A stretch of DNA of 14,511 bases from Chthonomonas sp. UBA2391 (lineage in GTDB: Bacteria; Armatimonadota; Fimbriimonadia; Fimbriimonadales; Fimbriimonadaceae), in assembly GCA_002343825.1 (NCBI GenBank), contig DDSL01000125.1:1-14511 (forward strand), in the 5' to 3' direction. The position numbers and the translations under genes are program-made. The notes below the pieces were generated by a model that saw nothing but the letters and a program-made list of their open reading frames with translations, was not told the origin of the DNA and made no database searches. Shown one piece after another: positions 6,770 through 13,329 of the stretch. Within the stretch, counting starts at the first letter, position 1. The number at the start of each line of letters is the position of its first letter.

Positions 6770-7917
6770 TAAGCGAGCTGGACGATCTTTTGGGCGGCCT
6801 CTTGCATGGTGGCCGCCCCGACGAGCTTGTCGGACCCCTTGAGGAGTTCGAGTCCCTCTTCGGCCGCGGTTCCATCGAGCCGGACGACGACGGGGATCTT
6901 GATGTCGATCGCGTCGAAGGCAGCGAGAATGCCCTGAGCTACGAGGTCGCCTCGGGTGATTCCGCCAAAGATATTGATCAAGAGGCCCTTGACGTTTTCA
7001 TCCATCAGGATGAGCTCCACGCACTGGGTCACGCGCTCGGCGCTGGCTCCGCCTCCGACATCGCAAAAGTTGGCGGGCTTGCCCCCAGCCGCGTTGACCT
7101 CGTCAAGTGAGCACATCACAAGGCCGGCTCCGTTGCCGATGATGCCGATCTCGCCCCCGAGTCGCACATAGGCGATTCCTCGGCGGGAGGCTTCCGCCTC
7201 GATCGGGTCTTCGGCGCTGTCGTCCTTGGTGTCGTCATAACCTCGGTGGCGATAGAGGGCGTTTTCGTCGATGCTGACCTTGGCGTCGGCGGCGATCAGC
7301 TTGCCATCTGGGGTCCAAGCGCAGGGGTTGATTTCGATCAGGTCGGCGTCGCTCTCTTCATAGGCCTTGACCAGAGACTTGATCATGCCGACCATCTGGC
7401 GCTGGGCGGGGGCGGGAATCTTGGCGGCGGCAACGGCTTCTCGGATTTCGAAATCGGCAACTCCCCAGGCGGGATCCACGTGGAGGCGGACGATGGCGTC
7501 GGGATGCTCTTCGGCGACTTCTTCGATCTCCATCCCGCCTTCCTTGCTAATCATGATCACGTTTTTGCCCGCAGCCCGGTCGGTGAGGACGCTGAGGTAG
7601 TACTCCTCGGCGATGTCGATGAGCTCTCCGACGAGGACTTTCTCGACGACCATCCCGGCCGGGTTCTGGATGCTGACCAAGCGCTTGCCAATCAGCTCGC
7701 CGGTAAAGGTGCTAGCCTCTTGAGCGTTGTCAAAGAGTTTGACGCCGCCCGCCTTGCCGCGCCCACCCATCAGAACTTGGGCCTTGACCACGACTTTTCC
7801 GCCCAAAGATTCGGCGATTCGCAGGGCGTCGGCGGGATTATCGGCGACCTCCCCTTTGGGTACGGCCACGCCGTAGCGGGTGAGCAACTCTTTGGACTGG
7901 TACTCGTGGAGCTTCAT
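6766..7917 (-). CDS. sucC: Succinyl-CoA ligase (ADP/GDP-forming) subunit beta
   Basis: The beta subunit of succinyl-CoA synthetase, which in the citric-acid cycle converts succinyl-CoA, phosphate and NDP to succinate, CoA and NTP; it pairs with alpha (SucD), which carries the phosphohistidine. Seen, in 383 residues: start MKLHEYQSKELLTRYGV; ATP-grasp nucleotide-binding segment KAQVLMGGRGKAGGVK (45-60); Mg-binding IEIN (N197) and D211; the CoA-ligase domain with GEIGIIGNGAGLVM (255-268), NIFGGITRGD (315-324) and VRLDGT (345-350). The start at 7917 gives the usual family N-terminus and length (E. coli 388); the reading frame stays open upstream to 8256, but that overlaps the aquaporin and encodes low-complexity sequence. 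Divergent from the aquaporin gene (81-bp gap); no sucD is adjacent. Confidence 0.95.
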   Translation of the reverse strand: MKLHEYQSKELLTRYGVAVPKGEVADNPADALRIAESLGGKVVVKAQVLMGGRGKAGGVKLFDNAQEASTFTGELIGKRLVSIQNPAGMVVEKVLVGELIDIAEEYYLSVLTDRAAGKNVIMISKEGGMEIEEVAEEHPDAIVRLHVDPAWGVADFEIREAVAAAKIPAPAQRQMVGMIKSLVKAYEESDADLIEINPCAWTPDGKLIAADAKVSIDENALYRHRGYDDTKDDSAEDPIEAEASRRGIAYVRLGGEIGIIGNGAGLVMCSLDEVNAAGGKPANFCDVGGGASAERVTQCVELILMDENVKGLLINIFGGITRGDLVAQGILAAFDAIDIKIPVVVRLDGTAAEEGLELLKGSDKLVGAATMQEAAQKIVQLAY

Positions 7918-7998
7918 GATTTCGCTTTTGAGGGTACCCGGGGCGGGTTTCGTGTTGGCGGTTGCTTCGATCTTTGAAGGTGGTCCGTCTGTTCTGGC

Positions 7999-8670
7999 AT
8001 GGGTAGTAGGGCGCTGGTTGCGGAGTTCATCGGGACTTTCGCACTTTGTTTCATTGGCATCGGGTCGATTGCGGCGGCGGCTGCGACTGGGGGTGGGTTG
8101 ATCATTCCGGCCTTGGCGCATGGTCTTGTGATCGCTTGTTTGGCAAGTGCGGTAGGGCACATCAGCGGGGGGCACTTTAACCCGGCCGTGAGCCTGGCGA
8201 TGCTCTTGACGAATCGGATGAAGGCCGCCGACGCCGGAGCCTACATCGTGGCCCAAGTCTTGGGTGCCATCGCGGGAAGCTTTGCTGTGGCTTATGCCTT
8301 AGGATCGACCGCGATGATGGGCATCAAGCACGGGATTCCGGCTTTTTCCGCCCCCGTGATGACCGGCCAAGCGATCGTCGTCGAGATCATTCTCACCTTC
8401 TTCTTGGTCTTTGTGATCTTTGGGACGGCGGTGGATAGCAAGGCGCCCAAGATGGCTGCGCTCTTCATCGGTCTGACGGTGACCCTGGACATCCTGATGG
8501 GCGGACCTGTTACGGGGGCCTGCATGAATCCGGCACGATATTTGGGACCGGCGGTGGCCAGCGGCAACTTTGGCCAGATCCTGACCTACATGATCGGCCC
8601 TATCGTCGGCGGGGGGCTGGCGGCGCTGGTTTACGACAAGGTTTTGATGGACAAGACAACGGCGTCTTAA
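7999..8670 (+). CDS. Aquaporin (MIP family) with TIP-like selectivity filter
   Basis: A 223-residue membrane channel with six membrane helices and two half-helices. Both NPA boxes are present: SGGHFNPAVS (N61) and GACMNPARYLGP (N177). Aligning by eye with AqpZ and plant aquaporins puts His41 (ALAHGL) at the H2 filter position, Ile165 (LDILMGGP) at H5, Ala174 at LE1 and Arg180 at LE2. AqpZ and other water-specific channels have Phe-His-(Thr/Cys)-Arg there, whereas His-Ile-Ala/Gly-Arg/Val is the filter of plant tonoplast intrinsic proteins, several of which pass ammonia, urea or hydrogen peroxide. GlpF-type glycerol channels have Trp-Gly-Phe-Arg, so a glycerol facilitator is unlikely. The ATG at 7999 gives a standard first helix; the purine-rich GAAGGTGG is about 15 nt upstream, a weak ribosome site. 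Divergent from sucC; a terminator follows. Confidence 0.93.
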   Translation: MGSRALVAEFIGTFALCFIGIGSIAAAAATGGGLIIPALAHGLVIACLASAVGHISGGHFNPAVSLAMLLTNRMKAADAGAYIVAQVLGAIAGSFAVAYALGSTAMMGIKHGIPAFSAPVMTGQAIVVEIILTFFLVFVIFGTAVDSKAPKMAALFIGLTVTLDILMGGPVTGACMNPARYLGPAVASGNFGQILTYMIGPIVGGGLAALVYDKVLMDKTTAS

Positions 8671-8698
8671 AGAGTCCGCCGAGAAATCCTCTCCTTTT

Positions 8699-8738
8699 GC
8701 CGTTGCTCCCGAGTTCGCCGGGTAGCAGCGGCCTTTTT
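8699..8738 (+). terminator. Rho-independent terminator after the aquaporin gene
   Basis: GCCGTTGCTCCCG (8699-8711) pairs with CGGGTAGCAGCGGC (8719-8732), with one T-G wobble and one bulged T, around a 7-nt loop, followed by TTTTT (8734-8738). It ends transcription from the aquaporin 29 nt after its stop and separates the housekeeping part from the phage-derived part. Confidence 0.85.
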
Positions 8739-8753
8739 GTTTGTTGACCATCG

Positions 8754-10079
8754 ATGGGTTTTCGTGCCTGCGTGGTTGTGGAATCGTTTTTGGATCAGCT
8801 TCGCCCGATTTGGTCGCCCCATCCCGGCCAGCGGGAGTTTCTTTTGGCCGAGGCGGGGGTGCAGACCTTGGCCTGTGGGCGTCGCTGGGGGAAGACCGAC
8901 GCGGCGGCGGTCAAGGCGCTCGGATGGCTGCTGGATCGGGAGGACGCCGAAATCTTGGTGGCGAGCGTGACCCTCGACCAAACCCGGATCCTCTTTGACC
9001 GGTTGGTCGAGCTTCTGGCCGAGTGGCTCGGCCGGTTTGGCGGACCCAAGCCCGAAATCCGACGAGCCCCCCATCCGTTGCTGAAGTGGGGTGGGCGAGT
9101 GGTGAGAGCCCGGAGCGGAAAGATCGCGGCCCACCTGCGCGGGTACCGAGCCACGCACATCCTGATCGACGAGGCGGCTTACCTTCCCGAAAAGGTGATC
9201 ACGGAGGTCGCGATGCCGATGCTGGCGACCACGGCGGGGACTTGCGTTTTGCTCAGCACCCCCTGGGGTCACAACCACTTTTGGCGATTCTTCACGATGG
9301 GCCAATCGGGCCGGGAGGGGTTTTGGTCGCGGCGGGGGCCGAGTGGGGAGTCTCCCTATGTCTCGGCGAGCTTCTTGGCCGGGCAGCGCGAAATCCTGAG
9401 CGAGCGGGGGTATGCGGCGGAATATGAGGCCGAATTCGTCTCTTCGGCGGGGCAGGTTTTTCCTCAAGAGCAGATCGAAGAGGCGCTCGACACCGAGGTG
9501 CGGATGATCCCCCAGGCGATGACGATGGTGGGGGTCGATTGGGCGCGATACAGCGACTATACGGCGGTGGTGGTGGCGCAGTGGCTGCATGGTCGGGCCC
9601 AGATTGTCGAGGTTCAGCGTTGGCAGGGAGGCGATTGGGCCGGTCAGGTCGAATGGGTCGCGGGCATCGTCCGGGGTTATCCTTCGGGCGTGGTTTGGTG
9701 CGATGGGTCGGGGGTCGGGGATCCGGTGGTGGAGATGCTGAGGTCGGCGCTGCCCCAGCACGCGGTGCAGGGGTTCACCTTTACGACCAAGAGCAAGCTG
9801 GAACTGATCGATGGTTTGCGCTGGCGGTTCGACCGGCGGCAGATCGGCATGGCCCCGCATCCGGACCTGTTGCGCGAACTGGCCGAGATCCGGGCGACTC
9901 CGGGTTCGCAAGGGCACACGCGGATCGCGGCCCCCTCGGGCGGTCACGACGACCTGGTGATGGCCCTGGCCCTGGCCTGCTATCGCCTGCCAAGAGGAGA
10001 GGTGGCCTCGCCGGTTCTCCTCGCGTCGGACCTCAAGTTCAGCCAGTCCCAACCCGGGAGCCTGGTCCGGGCGTATTGA
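8754..10079 (+). CDS. terL: Phage terminase large subunit (TerL)
   Basis: The motor of a tailed-phage packaging machine: an ATPase that pumps DNA into the prohead and a nuclease that cuts it. Seen in 441 residues: Walker A C41-GRRWGKT48, Walker B ILIDEA with D139/E140, coupling motif LLSTPWG (166-172), and an RNase H-like nuclease with three acidic sites, GVDWARYSD (D262), VWCDGSG (D317) and GGHDDLVMA (D399/D400). All catalytic motifs are intact, so it is not an obvious pseudogene. The first ATG (8754) lacks a ribosome site and the start is uncertain; GTG codons at residues 7 and 9 are alternatives. No small terminase subunit precedes it: the aquaporin and its terminator lie directly upstream. 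Base composition resembles that of the portal gene 3.2 kb downstream. Confidence 0.92.
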   Translation: MGFRACVVVESFLDQLRPIWSPHPGQREFLLAEAGVQTLACGRRWGKTDAAAVKALGWLLDREDAEILVASVTLDQTRILFDRLVELLAEWLGRFGGPKPEIRRAPHPLLKWGGRVVRARSGKIAAHLRGYRATHILIDEAAYLPEKVITEVAMPMLATTAGTCVLLSTPWGHNHFWRFFTMGQSGREGFWSRRGPSGESPYVSASFLAGQREILSERGYAAEYEAEFVSSAGQVFPQEQIEEALDTEVRMIPQAMTMVGVDWARYSDYTAVVVAQWLHGRAQIVEVQRWQGGDWAGQVEWVAGIVRGYPSGVVWCDGSGVGDPVVEMLRSALPQHAVQGFTFTTKSKLELIDGLRWRFDRRQIGMAPHPDLLRELAEIRATPGSQGHTRIAAPSGGHDDLVMALALACYRLPRGEVASPVLLASDLKFSQSQPGSLVRAY

Positions 10080-10105
10080 GGACTGGAGTTGTTTCCCCGT
10101 GCCAT

Positions 10106-10163
10106 GGTAAGGCGCGCCCTGAGGTAAGGCACTCGTATTGCCTTCGTGCTTCCATTGCTTACC
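10106..10163. repeat. Short direct and inverted repeats between terL and the HEPN cassette
   Basis: GGTAAGGC occurs at 10106-10113 and 10123-10130 (17-bp period), and an inverted GCTTACC at 10157-10163. The first copy runs into the palindrome GGCGCGCC (10111-10118). AAGGCA (10126-10131) can also pair with TGCCTT (10139-10144) around a 7-nt loop. Possible roles are an operator for the cassette or a scar at the insertion edge; none is proven. The rest of 10080-10278 shows no gene and no clear promoter. Confidence 0.4.
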
Positions 10164-10278
10164 TTCGACTCCCGTGCGCGGGCTGGCAAAGTTTGATCGG
10201 CACCCGGGGGGGTACTAAGCCTCAATCAAAAAATTTGGACGAACAGGAGTTCAGAGTCTTGCGTCAATCACAAATGAA

Positions 10279-10701
10279 ATGGTATATCGCAAAAAAAATG
10301 AAGATAAACATACGAGGTTGCGCGTGGCAGGGGTGACCGTCGAACAAAAAGACACCGATGCAATAGAAGGGCAGGCGTATATTAAATGCCCTCTAGTCAG
10401 GGAAGCTCAGGTGGATAGTGTCATGAAAGCATCGACTGGGGCGAAGCTCTTCCTAGAGCAACACCCGGAAATAGAGAACATCGTTAACTTCGCATATAAC
10501 CGAGTTCTGGATCAAGGCTTCGAGATCGAAAGCATTATTATCGGCACCGAAGTTGATCCAGAGGAGGATACGTCGTACCTTACGGTTGAATTTTGCCTCG
10601 CGAAGCGGGCAAAGGGACTGCAGGATCTCCTAGACAGCATTTATGCGGAGCTAGACTTCGATCAAGCGGACGATGCACAAATCGTTCTCATGGCAGCATA
10701 A
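10279..10701 (+). CDS. Unrecognised 140-aa protein, likely partner of the HEPN protein
   Basis: I do not recognise this protein. It is acidic overall, especially towards the C-terminus (EVDPEEDTSYLTVEF, AELDFDQADDAQ), with alternating strand-like and helix-like segments that suggest a small alpha/beta fold. It lacks the GSxAxG...SDxD signature of MNT nucleotidyltransferases, the usual partners of HEPN toxins. The ATG at 10279 has no good ribosome site (AGGAG lies about 30 nt upstream); GTG codons near residues 17 and 20, preceded by GGCAGG, are alternatives, so the true N-terminus may be shorter. It stands 10 nt before the HEPN gene on the same strand and is clearly AT-richer than terL and portal, which points to separate acquisition. 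An antitoxin or immunity role is inferred from position only. Confidence 0.7.
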   Translation: MVYRKKNEDKHTRLRVAGVTVEQKDTDAIEGQAYIKCPLVREAQVDSVMKASTGAKLFLEQHPEIENIVNFAYNRVLDQGFEIESIIIGTEVDPEEDTSYLTVEFCLAKRAKGLQDLLDSIYAELDFDQADDAQIVLMAA

Positions 10702-10711
10702 TAGCTAGATT

Positions 10712-11191
10712 GTGCCAATCGACAAATCTGAGATCCTGGCGAAGGCAAATACCTTACTGCACGCTGCAGAAGCTAGTCGGGATTTACAAAGAGTTGAATC
10801 CCTCTGTCGTTCAGCTGTGAGCCGTCGCTACTACTACCTCTATCATTCCGCGCGAGAATTCGCCGTCAATGCAGATTCGCTGGGTTTCAGTCCCCTATCG
10901 CCTGACGAAAAGGGACGGGTTAAGCACGCCGATCTTTGGCGCTGGTTCAAGCAGAAGACGATGTCCGAGGCGTCCTTGGGAATGTGGGCTGGCAACCGAG
11001 CCACAACGCTTCATGTCCAAAGAGATCGGGCGGACTATGATATTTACCGCGCCTTTCTTGCTGGGTCTGATGACGAGAGTGCAACGCCGCTGGAGAAGGA
11101 AGATATCTTGGAAAAGACTCGGGACTTCTTCCGCAATGCCGAAGAACTAGAAAATCGCATCAAAATTTGCCGACAAAAACGAACCCTGTAG
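10712..11191 (+). CDS. HEPN-domain protein (UPF0332-like), putative RNase toxin
   Basis: A 159-residue helical protein. Seen: the HEPN catalytic motif R-x(4-6)-H as R39-YYYLY-H45 in the helix SRRYYYLYHSAREFAV, then a lysine/histidine-containing loop (KGRVKHADLW), and R104-DRADYD110, which fits the R..ADY block typical of HEPN proteins of the UPF0332/PF05168 kind, and a final amphipathic helix (LEKTRDFFRNAEELENRIK). HEPN proteins with this motif are commonly metal-independent RNases in toxin-antitoxin, abortive-infection and CRISPR systems. The GTG at 10712 is 10 nt after the upstream stop, so the two genes are co-transcribed. Both motif residues are present, so activity is plausible. Domain assignment is from pattern recognition; nuclease activity and partner are inference. 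Confidence 0.75.
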   Translation: MPIDKSEILAKANTLLHAAEASRDLQRVESLCRSAVSRRYYYLYHSAREFAVNADSLGFSPLSPDEKGRVKHADLWRWFKQKTMSEASLGMWAGNRATTLHVQRDRADYDIYRAFLAGSDDESATPLEKEDILEKTRDFFRNAEELENRIKICRQKRTL

Positions 11192-11531
11192 GCCAGATTA
11201 TCGTCATAGATTTGTAAGCGAGTCCATCGGGAACACAAAGCCCGCGTGGCATGGACACGATCGCGCTGGCGTTTCTGGCCGCCCACGCCACGGCTACTTT
11301 TACTATCTTCCGGTACGTTCAAGGCGCAATGAGGCATCATTCGCACTTCTACACGGACTAATCGAAAAACCCCCAGAGATCAATTTCTGGGGGTTTTTTC
11401 AATCGAGTTGCCAGTGAGAACGAGCCCGAACAAGAGGCGAGGATTGGTTCGTGCGTTGGAGTGCACCCAAAGGAGCCTCTCTGGTGTGTAGAGTTGCCGT
11501 CGCTAGCCTGGTGGGGTTGAACTGAGAGGGA
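11192..11531. other. Gene-free stretch between HEPN and EEP genes
   Basis: About 340 bp with no supported gene. It contains the bidirectional terminator at 11365-11399. A 36-codon ORF (11251-11361, ATG, no ribosome site) ends 4 bp before the terminator. A second frame (11151 to about 11415) reads protein-like, e.g. RPRHGYFYYLPVRSRR, but has no start codon and runs through the terminator, so it may be a decayed gene end or chance. The part after the terminator (11400-11531) holds nothing I can name. Confidence 0.5.
11365..11399. terminator. Bidirectional Rho-independent terminator
   Basis: AAAAACCCCCAGA (11365-11377) pairs with TCTGGGGGTTTTTT (11386-11399) around an 8-nt loop. A T-run follows the GC-rich stem on the plus strand and an equivalent run follows on the minus strand, so it can stop both the HEPN operon and the convergent EEP gene, 132 bp from the EEP stop. 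Confidence 0.93.
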
Positions 11532-12476
11532 CTAAGTCTGTAGGTAGAACTCAGCAATAACCATCCGGTGGTCCGAGTGGCGAGTTGGCCTGACGAACGC
11601 CCTGCAGGGAAACAGGGATCCACCGATCCAGATCTGGTCGATCCGGACGAGGGGCATCGTGTTGATGGCAGTACCTCCCCAGCCCGATCCGATGTCGCCA
11701 AACGCGTCATTGGCTTGGGTGCCCAATTCTGCCATCAGGATCCGGTCGGGGGGGCTATTGAAGTCCCCACCGATGATCAGATTTCGATTGCCGCGCACAG
11801 CTTCGATCCACGACACGATCTCTGATAGCTCCCTCATGCGGACTCGTCGATTCTCTGCGTAGGCTCGCCAGCAATCGGGCGACCAGTAGTCCAGGCGGAA
11901 TATGGGAGGCTGTAGCCTCACCGAAATCACAAGTGTCTCCCTCCATTCAGCCGCTACGAAGTTGTGGGTTCCAGGGGGCAGGGGAATCCGCCTAGCCGGA
12001 CCCCTCGAGAGAATCGAGCCATCCGGTCCGTGGATGGCTGTCCACTCCGGCCCCAACTTGGTCCGAAGCTCTTCCAACTCCGTGGTGCTCGGCGATTCTT
12101 GAAGGAGGATCAAATCGGCTTTGACCGCAGCTGCCTCGGCTGCGGCCTTAGGGTCGCCTCCCGCGCAGTTGAGACTCACCACTCGGGTGATTTCGCCGTA
12201 ACTCAGGTCGATGTTTGGAATCCAGGCTCGGGGCTGCGAATCGAGGGTTAGCCATAGGATGAGCCAGAATCCGATCATGCCGAGGCGGGCCTTGACGGGC
12301 GTCTTTTTTGCGACGACGCACAGTGCGATACCGATCAGAACCCACAGGGTCATGGGCCAGATGAAGAATCCCGCAAGTGAGAGGGGAAGGCACCAGTAGA
12401 TCGACCCGACCAGGACTCCAACAATTCCTGATGCGATCAAGAGTCGCGGTTTCCCGCGTTTGACCGGAGCCTTCAT
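11532..12476 (-). CDS. Membrane-anchored endonuclease/exonuclease/phosphatase (EEP) family protein
   Basis: A 314-residue protein with about three hydrophobic helices at the N-terminus (roughly residues 11-28, 32-54 and 62-78) and a C-terminal EEP fold (DNase I/exonuclease III/phosphatase superfamily). Catalytic landmarks in order: SLNC (N103), LILLQES (E127), IIGGDFNSP (D238, N240), LVRIDQIWI (D280) and the terminal SDH (301-303). All metal and catalytic positions look intact. This layout, short membrane domain then EEP domain, is common in bacterial proteins annotated as endonuclease/exonuclease/phosphatase family; the enzyme domain would lie at the membrane, probably outside. DNA, phosphoinositide-like or other phosphodiester substrates are all possible. 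It is the only minus-strand gene in the terL-portal interval and is divergent from the DUF4272 gene across a 64-bp gap. Confidence 0.88.
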   Translation of the reverse strand: MKAPVKRGKPRLLIASGIVGVLVGSIYWCLPLSLAGFFIWPMTLWVLIGIALCVVAKKTPVKARLGMIGFWLILWLTLDSQPRAWIPNIDLSYGEITRVVSLNCAGGDPKAAAEAAAVKADLILLQESPSTTELEELRTKLGPEWTAIHGPDGSILSRGPARRIPLPPGTHNFVAAEWRETLVISVRLQPPIFRLDYWSPDCWRAYAENRRVRMRELSEIVSWIEAVRGNRNLIIGGDFNSPPDRILMAELGTQANDAFGDIGSGWGGTAINTMPLVRIDQIWIGGSLFPCRAFVRPTRHSDHRMVIAEFYLQT

Positions 12477-12507
12477 GGCCCAGTTTTACCGCACCGATGC
12501 GTGTAGG

Positions 12508-12522
12508 CGGATCGGTGATCCG
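12508..12522. promoter_or_regulatory. Inverted repeat in the EEP/DUF4272 divergent promoter region
   Basis: CGGATC-GGT-GATCCG is a perfect 6-bp inverted repeat with a 3-bp centre, midway between the two divergent start codons (12476 minus, 12541 plus). A -10-like TAGAAT lies at 12526-12531 for the plus strand, which would start the mRNA within a few bases of the ATG. The repeat could be an operator for both genes; no regulator is encoded nearby. Confidence 0.4.
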
Positions 12523-12540
12523 GCGTAGAATCGGAAAAGC

Positions 12541-13275
12541 ATGAAACCGATGGAGGACACGAACAGGTCACCCAGCCCGGAGCGAGCGAAGGCCCGGCTG
12601 ATGGTCCAGTGCGCCCACTGGCTGCGGTCGGGTTGGGAGGTCGGTCAAGGGGAGCGGCTCCCCGACCCAAAGGACCTCTTGGCCTGGGTTAGCAGGCTCG
12701 CCCCTGAGGCCGACGCCTCGGAGATCGCCAACCACGCCCTGCCAGTGGGCGAATGGCCCGATCAACTCACCATGAACGGAACTTGGGCCAAGCTCTCGGG
12801 GACCACCATCGAGTGGGCGCTGGGGTTGAAGGACGACTTCGGCGAATGGGACGAACCGGAGTGGTGGAGCGATGCAGTCCACGACGACTTTCCTGGTTTT
12901 CCCGACCCAGCACAGTGGAGGCACGACCTGCGCCTTCGGTCGTGGGAAGAACTGGAGCGGCAGGCGATGATCATGGAAACCTGCCTCTGGCGGCTGCGGC
13001 AGGGGCCTCAGCCGGACCCAGACGCCGCAGAGTACGTCAAAAAACTCCTCGCTCGGTCGGCGGCAATCGGCCATGTGCGCCTAGCGCCAGATGGGGATCT
13101 GCGGTGCTCGGATGGGAGGAGCTTGGCCGACCAGAGTGACGAGGAAGCCCAGGAAATTCTTAGCATCGTGACGGAGCGGTTGCACGCACTGAACTGGCTG
13201 ACTGGGCAAGAAGAGCACTACGGGGACATCACCTGCAATACCATCGTCGGATGGCTCTGGGACGAGGAGCCTTAA
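12541..13275 (+). CDS. DUF4272 domain protein
   Basis: A 244-residue, Trp- and acid-rich protein of unknown function. The pattern fits DUF4272 as I know it: an internal IEWALGLKDDFGEWDEP block, equivalent to the family's WALGL.(D/E)ELP segment, and a C-terminal VTERLHALNWLTGQ followed by DITCNT, matching the usual R..ALNWL......WDD....T ending. No signal peptide, membrane segment or catalytic motif is evident. No ribosome site precedes the ATG at 12541, and a TAGAAT box ends 9 bp upstream, so the mRNA may be nearly leaderless; Met4 (12550) is the other possible start. DUF4272 proteins often occur as lone accessory genes, sometimes beside toxin/immunity loci, which does not settle the role here. 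The portal gene follows on the same strand after about 50 bp. Confidence 0.78.
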   Translation: MKPMEDTNRSPSPERAKARLMVQCAHWLRSGWEVGQGERLPDPKDLLAWVSRLAPEADASEIANHALPVGEWPDQLTMNGTWAKLSGTTIEWALGLKDDFGEWDEPEWWSDAVHDDFPGFPDPAQWRHDLRLRSWEELERQAMIMETCLWRLRQGPQPDPDAAEYVKKLLARSAAIGHVRLAPDGDLRCSDGRSLADQSDEEAQEILSIVTERLHALNWLTGQEEHYGDITCNTIVGWLWDEEP

Positions 13276-13329
13276 CGCCGACCCGAGGGACTTGATTGAC
13301 TTCTTGGCCTTGGGGCGGCGGGGCCAGTG

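Noticed and set aside
7246..7977. 243-codon plus-strand ORF opposite sucC
   Set aside because: Antisense shadow of sucC; Gly/Asp/Phe-rich, no family match.
7918..8256. Open 5' extension of the sucC frame
   Set aside because: It overlaps the aquaporin gene on the other strand, is not sucC-like, and the family N-terminus MKLHEYQ starts at 7917.
8667..10052. 461-codon minus-strand ORF opposite terL
   Set aside because: It is an Arg/Pro/His-rich shadow of the GC-rich terL frame; terL has all family motifs.
9539..10336. 265-codon plus-strand ORF overlapping the end of terL
   Set aside because: Gly/Arg-rich shadow of terL continuing by chance into the intergenic region.
11251..11361. 36-codon plus-strand ORF ending just before the terminator
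   Set aside because: No ribosome-binding site and no recognisable sequence; position before the terminator is suggestive but not enough.
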